A DNA stretch of 64,000 nucleotides from NCBI RefSeq assembly GCF_051106095.1, contig NC_135786.1:87456001-87520000 (forward strand), read 5' to 3'. The notes below the pieces were generated by a model, which was not told where the DNA came from, did no database searches, and saw only the letters and a program-made list of their open reading frames with translations. The DNA comes from Pogona vitticeps. Taxonomy: Eukaryota; Chordata; Lepidosauria; Squamata; Agamidae. The position numbers were made by a program, and so were the translations under genes. Below, piece by piece: positions 12,301-25,076 of the stretch (the stretch's first letter is position 1; each line of letters starts with the position of its first letter).

Positions 12301-14655
12301 ATTTTTAAATTAAATTAAATTAAACTAAATTTCCATTGTCAGCTGATGACCTCTTTGTTGCGCAGTATACAGCTTTGCAATAGGATTTTAGCCAAAATGT
12401 GGAAGGGGATACAAGACTGCATTGTCTGGAAGCACATTCAACCTTCATGCATCTGCCAGCCCACTACACACTTTAGAGATTGTGCTAAGAGCAAGGAACA
12501 ACTCTCTGTGCATAGCAATATACACACAGATTTGGCCGTTGTAAGGTTGGCCCAAGACATTCTGCTACCTGATGTAGAACAGGAAATGGTGCTCCCCAGT
12601 TAACCACATCAAGGTATTTACTAAGCTAGCCAAGTTATTTTGGCACATCAGACAGAAAAAGCCCACACAAGCACTTTTCTCCATTCCTGGGAGTAAAAAT
12701 ACAATATTACTGAAGTAAATAACTGACAATTTGCTTCTCTGTCGTGACACCCAAAATCTACTGCCTGAGGCGGCTGCTTCATTCTTCCTAATGACAGGGA
12801 CAGCTCTATAAGTTGTGTCCTACTATATCTATATTGCCTTCACCCCAGGAGTTTGTATATGCATGTAGGAGCCAGTACTAAAATTTGCATCAACAATGTC
12901 AGCATACACTGTATTCTCAAAGCAGGAAAAGATCTAAGGGACCTTTGATCTCAGAAAGCCACGAGCAGGCGCCCTCAAGGTCCCTGAAATGTCTTGATTA
13001 CAGTGGACTGAAAATAAAATAGTGTCCAACCAAGACAAACTAGGATTTGCATCCTGTTACAGGGCATATTTTTGTTTTGCTTTCCGGTGCACTTCCAAAA
13101 CCCATATAAAGCACAGATAAAAATATTCAAGTTGCTATCAATAGCCATCAAGACCTAAACAGTATATTATTAAGTATACCGTCTCCCAATTTCACATATT
13201 CTACAAAGAATATGAAATGGGTTGGGTGGGATGTCCAAAATATTGTGTTTTAAGATCCTTATGCCCTGGAAAGCATAATACCTGGGAGAGAATTTGAATT
13301 CAATATATTCTTACTTTTAACTGAAAAGATATCCTGATTCTGCTTTTCCCCCCTTTTTTAAGCTTCCTGGAAGCCAGGTTGCAACTAGGACATACTAAAA
13401 ACTCTGATTATAGTGGAGCTAAATAACTGAAAGGTTGCTGGGTGAAAGCAATCCTAAGCCCTTTTTCATTGTGGAAAAACTTTCTAACACTGGAAACCAT
13501 TTGTATACACATACAGATCTTCTACTGCCTGATAACTATTGCTGCTGCCAATAAACAGAAGCAAATATTTAGTCAAGTCAAGTGTTCTGACACAGGTCAA
13601 CCGCACCAATAACTAGAGGGCACGTTATTTAAAGTGCTGCTCCTCGGGTGAAAAAGTTTGTGCTGCTGACTGGACCCCATTCTGTGTGATTCAAATAGCA
13701 CGTGCGTCTAAATGTGTTTGTGTGTGCCTGCATATGCATGCACACATGTCTATGAAAAAGAGAAGGTGAGAGAGCCTGTATATTGTGTATAAGGTGTGGC
13801 CTGGATCCAGTGATGCTGTGTAAAGAGACAAGCAGATACCGTGGTGACAAGTTCACACATTTACACGTCCCTTCATCATGTCAAAAGAGAAGAAAGGAAA
13901 ACTGTTTAGATGACAAATACACTCAAAAATGGCTTGTAGATCAAGTGGCGGGCACCTTCCTCTACCATACAAGGGGGAAGGGAATCCAGAAGTGCTCATT
14001 ATCCCACTGTGTTCTCTTGTAGGCCTTTTCCTTATCATCTTATGCCACATAGATTCTAAATCTCTGGTTTTCAAACAGATGCCCCCCCCCGCCCTTCAGC
14101 CTTTCTGTTATTGTGGGATGTAGTGTAACACAACCCATTCACACTGGGAGAAGTTCTTGGGTTGGCCATAGGACACCATGGCCATAGCTGAAGTGGGCCA
14201 ACATTTTCCTAAAATTTCCACACCCACCACTGCTTTTCCAGTTTCTCTGCTCTATACCACACTCCCTCCTTGTCTATAGACACAAAAGAGACAGGCTGGT
14301 GCTGCTCTAGATGCTCCCTGATAATGCTCAGCATAATCCTGCAGTCATGCGGGAACTGTTTCTCTTACTGACTCTATACCCCACAATGTTATGTTCTGTT
14401 GCCATATTACCATGGTGAGATTGCACAATCACCAGCTGGGATTGGTGGGATCCATTTTCAGCTTGGACAATGAACCATCTGTGGATTGTTGCAATAACCT
14501 GCTACCCCAATGGCACATTGCTATGCCAGCACCACCCAAAACTGGTAAGACAGAGGGGTTAGTGTCATGTGGCATCTGGATACTGGCACACTAACACAGA
14601 GGTGGAACATAATTTGGGAGGACTGATAAAGAAGCCATGAATAACGCAAATGGAT
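9371..14655. other. LPAR3 intron 1, old repeat ends only
   Basis: Non-coding. At about 10650-10800 and 12738-12810 lie opposite-facing fragments with GTGCCTCAAGCTGCTGG and CTGCCTGAGGCGGCTGC, ends of a DNA-transposon family common in reptiles. A more GC-rich block at 11000-11345 is unassigned. Confidence 0.4.
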
Positions 14656-14659
14656 AAAA

Positions 14660-14870
14660 CACCTCCTTGGCTGGCTGGATAATACGGTGAATTATATATC
14701 TGGCTGTGGAGCCAAAGGTTGAGAATTGGTTTCCCCCTGTGCTACCATAGACAAGAGCCAGCCTGTGTAGCCTTGGGCAAACTGCACAATCCCAAAGAGC
14801 CCCAAGACAAAGGGAAAGGTGAACTAGTTTGAATATTCTATATCTAGAAGACCCTGTGAGGCGTTGTCAT
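14660..14870 (+). mobile_element. Old tRNA-derived SINE
   Basis: GGCTGTGGAGCCAAAGGTTG followed by GAATTGGTTTCCCCC parallels the copy at 20337-20470, and the later CCTTGGGCAAACTGCACA is a tail block seen in such SINEs. It is diverged. Confidence 0.45.
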
Positions 14871-14949
14871 AAGTAAAAATTTACTTGGCAGCATGTAATT
14901 ATTATTAAGTTTTATTAATTAGGTCCTGGATACCTCCTTGGATAGAGGC

Positions 14950-15229
14950 GCGCGCGCACACACACACACACACATGTATATACACATATACATATGCATA
15001 TACATATATACACGTACATACATGTGTGTTTGTGTGTACGTATAAAAAAGTAAAGTGTGTGTGCGTGTGTGTGTATACACACATACATACACATACTTAT
15101 ATGTGTATGTATATGTACCGTCATATATGAATATATATTCACATATATTCACATATGTACTGTCATGTACCGTCCACATTAAAGTGTGTGTGTATGTGTG
15201 TATACACAGTACACACACTTTAATGTGGA
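14950..15229. repeat. Compound CA/TG/TA microsatellite with a hairpin at its end
   Basis: Runs of CA, TG and ATAC steps over about 280 bp, starting with GCGCGCGC. It closes in an inverted repeat (15174-15228). Long open frames on both strands here are products of the dinucleotide pattern. Confidence 0.9.
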
Positions 15230-17560
15230 ATACATGCATCAGCATTAGGCACCAGAAGCAGAAATTAGAACACAGGAGGAAAAAGAAGATTGTCTTTGAA
15301 AGACACATCACTTGACTGCAAAAATGAACACACCCACCACTGTCATGAAAGCCGATGGGATGGAAATTTTAAAAAAGGGGTAACAGTTTTTCATGTCACT
15401 TTTTGCCAGTTTTACTCTGAAATAGTGGGGAGAACTACTCAATCTCAAATTGACTAACATATAATATCAGGATAAGGTGTGCATCATATGGATAAGGAAC
15501 CTCCATACAAGAGCCAGAAGTTTAATATGAACTGTAGAAAGCAGTGGCAACTGTATTTCAGTACGAGCAGGGCCCACTGCACAAGGATTCAAACAAGTCA
15601 GAATTTTAAGAGATAAATATTCAAATCCATGATCCTGGAGGAGTGAATCTGTCAGTAATGATTTCTCCTACATTTTTTTAAAAAAAATCCCAAATTCTCT
15701 TCAAATGACTTTCCTGAATATGAAGACTTTTGCAATGAGCCTAGTAAATTCTGTAATGAATGAACTAAAATAAAATTCTCACCAATCACTGGGACAGGCT
15801 GTAAGGTAGCAAGCTGCAGGCAAGGGGGAAATCAGCCAAACATCCATTCAACAGGATGGAGTTTGATGATGACAATGACACCCTCCTAAACGGGGGTAAA
15901 TTCTGCTTCCAATTTGTTTAAAATGGCCAACACCCCTTTCCTCCTCTAAGATCAGAGCACTGCTCTCAAACCAAGTTGTTTAAAATGTGCAATTAATACT
16001 TCTAAAGAAGCAGTAGCCAGTCATTCCCGGGAACAATCTGACACATGACACTATTGGAAAATTGACAAGAGGGCTTTCCAGCTGCATGGTACATCTGACA
16101 GAGATTTCTCTTGAAAGCACATCACACATCAAGCAGGTATTTTTGATTGGGGTGTAGCAGGCACCATGCAAGCAAACTTACACACACACTCTAACATGGA
16201 ATTGCAGCTACTTAAACCAGGGCTCTGCATAAGAGTAAGCAACTTATCAACCTCACCAGTGGTGGACCTTAGAGCATTTAATCCCCATTTGTTGCCAATC
16301 TATGTCATGCATCTCTTAGTCAACAATATGCCCTGGAAAGCTGTTTACCTACAAGACTCAGGGGCAATTCAAACACTTGCTTGGAATCAATTACTTGCAT
16401 TAAATGCTTGCCTTTCAATCAACAGTGAATGGAACAGAAAGGATCAGGTTAGCAAAATTAGTTTAACCATGTAATATTGTACATAATTGTTAGGGGAGAA
16501 AATCATCCTAGGGGAACTCCTTCTTCAAAGAGTTGGCCTGCATTTGTCACAAGGGGAGACTAAGATAAGGGAATTAGCCAGCCCTTTACATCTTATCTGC
16601 AGTCTGAGAATACACTAAGAGCCCCAGATCAATTGCAGACTGTGCTTACAAATAAATGATTAGATTTCAGCTTTACACGTCATCCAAGTCTACAATTAGA
16701 TCTTGGCTTAAACAGATCTACCCTCTAGCTTCTCAGAAACTGTTGCAAACTTGCATTTTATTCCAAACAGAAGCAACTCCCGTTCTCACCAGAGACCCTT
16801 GCACCTACCAGGGCTGAAGTGTGTTATTTCAAATCTGTCTCCCACAGCCAGCCCTGCATACTCTTTTCCAACGCTAACACCTACCATTCATGACTCTTCA
16901 GGCATTTACTCATGAAGGGAAAGTTACGAGGCTAAAATGAATTATTATGCGAACACAGAAGGTGGTTAGGGCAAGAGGCAGAAACCTGCATGCATGCACA
17001 TAAAGAGAGTAGAGAAGACCTTTCTCAGTAGGGCGGGTGTATAAGAAAAACGGAGTATGTGTTCTAATCAAGTAGCTTTGCATTCAAGCTACAAGTGTAG
17101 GAACTACGGTATTAAGGAAAAAAGAGGCAGAGACTGCTTGTATGTAATTCAATGGATGAGCGCTGGATAAGAGTTTACTTGGGCATAACATCATCAGAAA
17201 CAAACACCCAAAGAAGAATAAGTGAATTGCCGATTGTTTGTTGGACATGGAATGTAAATCAGGATTAAAGGTTTTAGTGAGAAGGAGCCACAACAGCAGC
17301 AACAACAACAACAACAAACTGAGAAGTTGTCGCAAATGTATGAAACAGTGGCACACAAAATAACGGATGGACTCTTACTCTGAAGGCTACACTTTTCCTC
17401 AAGGCAGTGCACTTTCTTGAAAGAATGCTGGATAAGATTCCTTTTATGTAGAAGGAACAGCAAGTGGCCAGCAAATGTACAGCAAAAACAATTAATAGGC
17501 ACCCATGGCTTTGACCAGGCAAAAACTGGTGCAGCCCATCTGCCTGCTCACCATTTTTTC
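15230..17560. other. LPAR3 intron 1, no supported feature
   Basis: Non-coding; a short (CAA)n run at 17296-17318. Confidence 0.4.
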
Positions 17561-17574
17561 TAGGTGATACAGCA

Positions 17575-17690
<116 letters not shown>

Positions 17691-17754
17691 CTATCTATTT
17701 ATTGCATTTCTATCCTATCTCTCCCCACCCTATCCCACTCAAGGTTACACTATT

Positions 17755-17945
17755 GTTGTTATATTATGGGCTGTCAAGTCAGAGCGGACTTACAGCAACC
17801 CTAACAGGGCTTTCAAGGTAAGAGAGAGACTTGAGGAGAGGTTTTACCATTTCCACTCCCCCCACTGAGTTTCCGTGGCCACGCGAGGGTTCGAATCCTG
17901 TTCTCCCGCGTCCTAGTCCACCGCTGTATCCACTACACTTCACGG
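17755..17945 (-). mobile_element. tRNA-derived SINE, reverse orientation
   Basis: On the minus strand it has a B box (GGATTCGAACC) and the block GTTGCTGTAAGTC, the same family as 8047-8217. It is better preserved in its tRNA part. Confidence 0.65.
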
Positions 17946-18129
17946 TTACCTAGTCCTGCTTAAATTTTTTTCTTTTAACAATGAACCTAGGAGGTAGTTT
18001 TGAGGGGGGGGGCGAGAGAAAAAGAGAGACGGACGGAAGGTCGTTCAGTGAGCTCCATGGCCAAGTGGAGACTTTGAATCCGGGCCTCACGGATCCCTTA
18101 GTGAGTCCACTAGTGGCCCACCCTTCTAA

Positions 18130-19480
18130 TCCAGGCACAAGGTTAGGAGGCGAGGGGAAGAGCAGCCATTCCCGCCGCACTCATGCTCTCCTTCTGGGGA
18201 GTGAGGTGGCGCGGACTGCACACAAATCGCCCCGTCCTCCCCACCCAGAAAAAAGTCGCTTCTGCAGAGAAGACGCCGAGCTTCTTTCGTGTCTCCTTTT
18301 CCACGCAACGCCAAAAGATGGGCGCTCCTTTCTCCGATGGTCCGCCCACCCTCTCCCTCTGAAAGGCACTCTCGCTGCTCGGTTCCAGCCATCATCCCCT
18401 GCTGCCTCAGGAGGAACAACCAAAGTCACCCGTCCCTCTTCCCCACCTCCAGCCAAAGGGCCCGATCCCCAAGGCCAAACAAGTTCATCTCGGACTCCAG
18501 CAGAAAATCCCACCCTTTGCTCTCTCTCTTTTTCTCCCTGGCAGCACAAACGCCAGAGCAGCCAAAGGCATCCACAGCGCGAGGTTGCCCCTGAACGGCT
18601 CTCGGAACATCCCCTTCCCCTCAGGGTGGCTTTCCCAGTTTGCCAGCTAATGGGAGGGCCGGCTCTCTGCATGGAAGCCATGGGGTGTGTGTGAGAGAGA
18701 GGTTTATGCAGGGACGAAGGGGCAAAAATCACCTCTGGCTGTTGGATGGCCCTCCCCGACGGAGCGGAGCGGTGCCCAGGACTCTGCCCTCCTGCCTGCC
18801 CGTCCCCACCACAGCTCCCCTTCTCCCTCGTGGCGGACACCCGAGAAGAGGGGGCTCGGTCCGCCTCGGCGCCGCCGCCGGCCCTTGCCCGCTCCGTTAG
18901 TCCGTCGCTCGCTCCCTCACTCCTTCACTCACCACAGCCGACGCCCGCGTCTCAGTGGCCTGCCCACATGCCCGGCATTCGCCCCGCCGCTCCTCAGTGG
19001 CCCCTTGCCGGACGGTGCGCCGCGGAGCCGGGCGGAGTAGCTTTGACGGCGGCTCCGGCGAAGTAAGTGGTAGTTTGGCGGCGGCGTGGGCGTCGGCTCC
19101 CTGCTTCTCCTGACTCCGAGGGAGGGAAGACGGGCAGAGGGTGGGAAGCCCTGGCGGGACCGAGGCGCCCTCCTTTGGCCGAGGCGTTTTGGACCGCTCG
19201 GCCCTTTTGCAGCAAAGGCGCTTTTCTGAGGCGCTGCCTTCGAGCTGCTGCTGTTGCTGCTGCTTCTCGGCGCGCCCGTGCGCGCTTTTGGTCGGCTCGG
19301 GTTGAAGTGTTCTACGCAAGAGGCGGCGGAGTTTTTGTGTTTTCTGAACTTGGCAGCGACGCCTGGAAGCGGAGTTTGCTCGATTCAGGAAGACGCCCTC
19401 CTCTCGAAAGGGACAATCGAGCCGCTGGAAGCGTCTCTCTCTCTCTGTTCTGCTGCTGCCCAAAAAGGGAGGGTCCTCAG
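18130..19480. promoter_or_regulatory. CpG island, probable LPAR3 promoter
   Basis: The composition turns abruptly GC- and CpG-rich here (for example 18840-19060 and 19070-19330), unlike the AT-rich flanks. There are many GGCGG/CCGCC boxes and no TATA box that stands out. It lies about 14 kb upstream of the LPAR3 ATG exon and is the only CpG island between that exon and the MCOLN2 3' end, so it is most likely the LPAR3 promoter and first exon. Long open frames on both strands here (up to 326 codons) are a by-product of high GC. Confidence 0.65.
18921..18960 (-). promoter_or_regulatory. LPAR3: Candidate splice donor of a non-coding LPAR3 exon 1
   Basis: On the minus strand, GGCTGTG|GTGAGTGAAGG places a good donor with its last exon base at 18933, inside the CpG island. 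LPAR3 genes have an untranslated first exon that splices to the ATG exon, so this is a plausible site. It is an inference: there is no transcript evidence, and other GT sites exist in this GC-rich stretch. Confidence 0.3.
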
Positions 19481-19590
19481 CAGCACCTCTGGCCACTCTG
19501 TAGTGCCCACTTGTTGGCAGGCTCAGCCACCCCTCTCTCTTTTTTTGTGACAAGGAATCCAGCTGCAGGTTCCTCCTGGCTCCCAGCTTT

Positions 19591-19712
19591 CGGTCCCCAG
19601 ATGTTCTTGGACTACAACTCCCCAAAGCCTTCCCTGCTAGGTCTGCTAGCCAAGATTTCTGGGAGTTGTAGTCCACAAACATGTGAGGGGCCCAAGGTAG
19701 GGAACCACTCTT
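19591..19712. mobile_element. Short inverted-repeat (hAT-like) element, diverged
   Basis: TGGACTACAACTCCCCAAAG and TTCTGGGAGTTGTAGTCCA face each other, as in the better copy at 33558-33693. It lies at the edge of the CpG island. Confidence 0.55.
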
Positions 19713-19921
19713 CCCTATCTCAGGAGAAGGTTCACAGTAGTGCTCAGAGGGATAAGCTCTGGGAAGCCTTGGGGCAAAGGGCATGACCCTCCCTCCCTCC
19801 CTCCCTGAGTTCCACCTAAGAAACTTCCGGATAGCTGGATGAATTTTTTTCTCAACCCTCGAGCAATAATGGGACACCGTCCTCTACAACTCTTGAGGGC
19901 ACGGTAGCTTGTGGAGGCACA

Positions 19922-20200
19922 GGCAGTGCTGTAACCAACAATTTTGGTGCCCAGGGCTTCAGCGCCCTATTGGTTATGCTTGGGTCATGTGGGATTGGCA
20001 TACTGTGAGGAGCAGATGGAGGAATGGGGAGGAACAGCTGGAGTTGAGTCACCATTTTGGTTTCTTTCTGAGGTTGTCTTTCGTGTCCCCTGCCAAGGGA
20101 AGAGAGGCTGGATCCAGGGCACCTGCTCAGGGTAGGGAGACATCTCATGCCAGAAGCAAACACTCTGCAGCCAGCTTGGGTGCCCAGGGTCAAATTTCTG
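19922..20200 (+). mobile_element. Inverted-repeat DNA transposon relic, pair of 60070-60377
   Basis: TAACCAACAATTTTGGTGCC and CTATTGGTTATGCTTGGGT recur with few changes at 60078-60140. The 60-kb copy keeps both ends; this one seems right-truncated. Confidence 0.5.
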
Positions 20201-20336
20201 GCCAAAGGGCAGGTAGTGATCCACCCCACCGTTCTCTTCTTCAACACAGTGCTGCTGCCTTGCAATATGGGCTGCCTGAGGTAACTGCTCAAGACTTGTG
20301 AACGTTTACTGTAGCTCACTAGATTGCTTTATTATG

Positions 20337-20470
20337 AACTGCTAGGTGGCTCAATGGTTTAGGTGTCTAGCTTCAGAGCCACAGGTTGGGAGTTCAATTC
20401 CCCACGGTGCTTCCTTCATGGGGGCTGGGCCTGATGATCCATAGGGCTTCTTCTAGCGCTAAGGTTATTA
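20337..20470 (+). mobile_element. tRNA-derived SINE
   Basis: A-box-like TGGCTCAATGG and B-box-like GGGAGTTCAATTCCC, then GATGATCCATAGGGCTTCTT, a CR1-like tail. Confidence 0.65.
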
Positions 20471-21350
20471 TTACTATGTCCCATATTTTATCTAATGAGC
20501 TCAAGGAACAGGTATAATTCCCCTCCTCCACACTTTATCCTTGTAACATTAACCTTATAGGGTACATCAGGCTGAGAAAGAATGATTTGATGAAGATTAC
20601 CCAGCAAGTTTCATGGCTCAAGTGGGGAACTGAACCTAAATGTTCCAGACCCAACCCTCCAACTGCTATAGAATACAGGCCATGCTGGCTGGGGGATTCT
20701 GGGAGTTGTAGTTAAACAAAATCACTTTTGCCAGCTCTGCAACCAACTCACTTTGCTTAAGGCCTGTCCTAAAACAATCCCAGGTTACATAAACAGAGCT
20801 GCAGCAAGGAGAAGCATAGATAATTCTTCCACCACCAAGCCATCTTGCTTCACCAATCCCTTAACACACATACACACACTTGCGTTATATAAGAGACACC
20901 CCAACACATCAGGTCCTTTTAAGTGACTCGGCTGCTTCAAGCAGCACATTTTGGGCTTTATGAGACAATAATAAATTATTAGCTATTTAATTCACTTTTA
21001 TGGTCAAGGACAGTGAGAGGCATTTGGATGGTCAAGGACAGTGAGAGGCATTTGTACATTTTCTGCCTTGTGCAAAAATAACTTGTCTGGCTTTGGATAT
21101 TATGCCACCTTGACTTGCTTGTTACAAGATGCATGAGTGGTTGCTGAGCTTCAGTCAGCAAACGGACCTGGCTTTGTTCTTGTGAGAGACGGGATAACAG
21201 AAGTTAAGAAAGTCAAAGCACACTCTTTAATTTACAAGACAACTTCTAACAATATCTGCTCATGCCATGGCCTTATCTGGACTTATATCTATTAATATGT
21301 ATTCTTTATGTTTGTCTTTGTCTTTCCTTTACCCACTCTCATCCATGTAG
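20471..21350. other. Intergenic, old repeat fragments
   Basis: About 20555-20715 holds a diverged reptile repeat ending in GGGGGATTCTGGGAGTTGTAG. At 21001-21056 a 28-bp unit is duplicated head to tail. Otherwise nothing recognisable. Confidence 0.45.
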
Positions 21351-21353
21351 CTA

Positions 21354-21632
21354 GCTTGTTTCCCCGAATATAAGACCTAACCTGAAAATAAGCCCTAGTA
21401 GGATTTTTCAGGATGCTCGTAATATAAGCCCTACCCCAAAAATAAGCCCTAGTTAAGTGAAACCCTGCCCTCCACCATTGTGCAGCAACCAGAAGATGAC
21501 ATGACTGTATTTGAATAAATGTAGATTGTTGGACATGAAAAATAAAATAAAACATCTCCTGAAAATAAGCCCTACTGCATTTTTTGAGCAAAAATTAATA
21601 TAAGACCCTGTCTTATTTTCAGGGAAACATGG
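21354..21632. mobile_element. TA-flanked MITE rich in AATAAGCCCT
   Basis: Left end TGTTTCCCCGAATATAAGAC faces right end GTCTTATTTTCAGGGAAACA, with TA on each side (21352-21353, 21633-21634). AATAAGCCCTA is repeated inside. 279 bp, no transposase. Confidence 0.7.
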
Positions 21633-21634
21633 TA

Positions 21635-22610
21635 GCTAACCCTTTCTTCTACTCTCTCCTTCATCAACTCTAAAGCCATTTCTGTTTTCTAATTTATTTT
21701 CCGTTTGTTTCTTTCTTTCAGAAAGATATGGTCCCAAGGTAAATTAAATTATTATTCTCATAGAGTGTGAATAAAGGAAAGGAAATGAGTGCCCATTCTG
21801 AGAACTCTTTGTAAGTGGTCATAATAATGTTTCCCTCTATTAGGAGACAGATCTCAATATTAGTTTATCAAGTCATACTGATTTGTTGTGTTTTTTTGAT
21901 CATGAACTGAATCGACAGTTGAACATAGTGCCAGACTTCTTGGCTTTTTCTTTTCTTTTTGAAAAGCTCCAAAACTAAAAAGCTGACAATGCAACTTGTT
22001 ATATCTTACTTCTCCATTTCATTTCTTTTGTAAAGACAAGTGTGAGAGAAATGTAGCAGCATTTTCAGTAAAGCATTTATTTCCAGCACTTATGGAATTT
22101 AGCAGAAACATTAATCTATCTTGCCCATAAACAGCCAACACAATCAACGAAAGCAGAGGCTTTGTCATCTCTTTTCAAAAATCCAATTAGTAAGCACTAA
22201 AGAAATTGTCAGAATATTGACCATGTAGGGGGAAATACTCATTGAATGGGTTTTGAACAGGATGGTAAATCCTAATGAGAGTTTTTTTCTCTTCAACAGG
22301 AGATGGTGGTTTAGGATTTTTATGGAGGTGGTATCCATCTTAGACAGATTTTGCTCATTCTTGAGACTACTTTTGGTGCAGTACTAGAAAATATGATAAC
22401 AGTTGTTTTATTGCATGAACAAGTAAAAATGGCAACACTTGTATTGGTGGGGGGTTGTCTTTGAGACACATCAGCCTGTCCATTTGTGCTTGCTCTATGT
22501 TTAGGCTTAGCTTCACCAGCAGATAAGAATGATGGGTATTAGAGTCTAAGCTAGCCATTCTCAACATTTTTAGGCCACAGCCATAAACACAGGCTGAATC
22601 AGGATTGTGT
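21635..22610. other. Intergenic, no supported feature
   Basis: AT-rich non-coding sequence. Confidence 0.4.
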
Positions 22611-22611
22611 A

Positions 22612-23085
22612 AGTCACATACCGCACTGGTGAGGCTGCACTTGGAGTGCTGTGTCCAGTTCTTGGAAGGGGTGCAGAGAGGAGCAACAAAGATGATAAGG
22701 GGGCTGGAGGCTCAGTTTTATGAAGAATAACTAAAAGAACTAGGTAAGTTTAGCTTAACAAAGAGAAGACTGAGGGGAGACATGATAGCAGTCTTCCAAT
22801 ATCTGAAAGGTTGCCACAGGAAAGAGGGCATTAATTTATTCTCCATTGCGCCTGAGGTAGGATAAGAACCAATAGGTAGAAACTCATCAGAGGGAGCTCC
22901 AACCTTGAAATGAGGAATTTTTGTGATGGCGAGAACCATTAAGCAGTGGAACAGCTTACCTCCCAGAGTTGTGGGTGCCCCATTGCTGGAGGTTTTCAAG
23001 AAAAGGCTGGGCAGCCATCTTGGGCAGGGGGTTGGACTAGAAGTCCCCCAAGGTCCCTTCCAACCCTACGATGATTCTATGACAT
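22612..23085 (+). mobile_element. CR1 LINE, 3' end
   Basis: TGGAGTGCTGTGTCCAGTTC, GAGGGGAGACATGATAGCAG and the terminal GGTCCCTTCCAACCCTACGA with GATTCTATGA are the signature of the CR1 3' end. It is 5'-truncated, as CR1 copies usually are, and diverged. Confidence 0.88.
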
Positions 23086-23430
23086 AGCAAACCTAAAGTT
23101 ATATGTGACGAATTGTTTCCAGTATATGGCCCTGGTTGAAAATGGCTGACCTTCTGGAAAGCACTAACTGGTAGAAGACTGATTTAGGCCATTACTGGCT
23201 ACCCTGCAGGAACTTATGTGTGCCTATGTTGTTAGAAGTTGTGTAGTGTCTAAGCAGCACATCTGTGTTTACTATAGGATCATTATATCTGCTTCTGAAA
23301 TCTACAGCAAGAGCATGCGAATAAAGGAAATACTGTACCGCAAATATGTTTTAGAGTAAATTATGTGGAGAAATGATACATTTGACTATTGGCATGTAGG
23401 ACATTTAATAAAGTGTCTTAAACATCCCAA

Positions 23431-23742
23431 TTACAGATGGGGTGTTCGTATTTGTATACAAATATGAATACCCCCACACAGGTGGATATAACCCTGCTGC
23501 CACTGGTCTGCGCTCCCTTCCAATCACTCCAGAGCTCGCGGTCGACTAGTCACTAGTCAGCCTGGCAGGGAGGCTCATCTTCCCTCCTTCTACCAGGAGT
23601 GGCTAGTCAACCATGAGCTCAGGAGCAATTGGAAGGGAGCATGGAGCTGTGGCAGCAACTGATGGGTGAGTGGACAGTTATGTCCACCTGTGCGGGGGGT
23701 ATTCATATTCATATACAAATACCCCCATTTCTAATCCCATTT
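23431..23742. mobile_element. Fold-back (long inverted repeat) element
   Basis: The two halves are inverse: left ...TACAAATATGAATACCCCCA then CAGGTGGATATAACC, right ...GTTATGTCCACCTG then GGGGGTATTCATATTC. Complementarity extends inward through GCTCCCTTCCAAT / ATTGGAAGGGAGC and over most of the 312 bp. No coding frame. Confidence 0.65.
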
Positions 23743-25070
23743 GTGATTTAACAAATTAAGAGCTTCTTGGTTAGACGTAACATATATGACTGCTTATCAC
23801 CTGCTTGTGTATGTTTCAGCTGTTAAGCACAGCATATTTCCCTTTGGGACTATAGTAGAACATGGCACTACATGATTTCAAAATTCGACAAAGGCAGAAT
23901 AATCAGATTAGCTGGGTGACCCTACATGACTTGTCTGTGAACATACAGCTGCTCCTCAGAAATGGCTTTCATTTTATTTCTATATTTTTTACATTTATTT
24001 TAACCATCCAATGATAACATTTATTTTATTTATTTATTTTAAACAGTGATAACGAATGCAGTTAGAAGTATTTTGTGAGGAAAGATTGATCCAAGTTAGA
24101 AACTCATTTTGGATATTTTACATATGATAGGCAGTCAAAAGACGGCAAAAGAAGTGCGGAAAAATTGGAAACTGTTAGGGTGTAAGCATGTCTTTACTCC
24201 ATTAAGAAATTGTACTCTGTTAAGAAACTGCTGTTAAGAAATTAACAGACTCCATTCAAAAATTGCTTAATGTAAACAATTGGGATATTGGGAATACTGA
24301 TGTAGACTGTAGAGTCCAGAATTTAAATTAAATTCTCAACAAGGAAACTATGGGCTTGGTTACAAGGCTCATTTAGTGTGGGCTAAGGTGAGCTAACCAG
24401 AGTTGCCTCACATTATCCCATATGCCATGTGGTGCAACCATTTCATCCACATGACATTCTATACCTTGGTGTGCTCAATTGTCTTATAAAATGGAACCCT
24501 AAATTCATCCATGGAGTCAGCAGTGAGGATTCCCTCTCTTTCTCCACTATTTACTCCTGAGGAGACCTGTCTGAGGGACCCTGCTTAAGGAAAGAAAGGG
24601 GCCCTGTGGGGATGGCGATCTTTCTTACCAGTTAACCTGTAACTGACCTGTCTTCCCAAATTTGTTACTGGAGCAAAGTTGTTGGGGGCAAATCAGAAAG
24701 CTGCTGAGCCAAGCTGGTAGTGCTATCTGGGCATGCAGTGACAAACAGAGGGAATCTGGAACAATTCTCAGACAGCAAATACATCCCCCAAGACAGAGTG
24801 AAGAAGCAGAAACAGAGGAAGAGAAGGAGGTGGAAGAAAAATGTGTGTGTGAATTGGAACAGAATGTGGGGCAGGTGGGACCAGCTAATTCCACAATGAG
24901 GTTGTATAGGAGGGGAATGTTGAAAATCTTCTAGAAGAAAGCTTTCGGTTTTAATTTTTTTCTCTCTCTCTAAAAGGTACAGTGAATCAGCATTGCCCTA
25001 ATTTTTTTTTTAAAAAAAAACTTTTTCTTCCACTCTCTGCTACATGGAGGAGCAGAGGAAGCAAAGTTTT
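23743..25070. other. Intergenic, no supported feature
   Basis: AT-rich; a 90-codon frame (24662-24934) has no recognisable similarity. Confidence 0.4.
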
Positions 25071-25076
25071 AAATTT

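Noticed and set aside
14915-15315. Frames rich in Tyr, Thr, His and Cys on both strands
   Set aside because: Translation of CA/TG/TA dinucleotide repeats.
18181-19877. Open frames of 219-326 codons on both strands
   Set aside because: They lie in the CpG island, overlap each other on both strands, run through the inverted-repeat relic at 19591-19712, and have GC-driven low-complexity composition.
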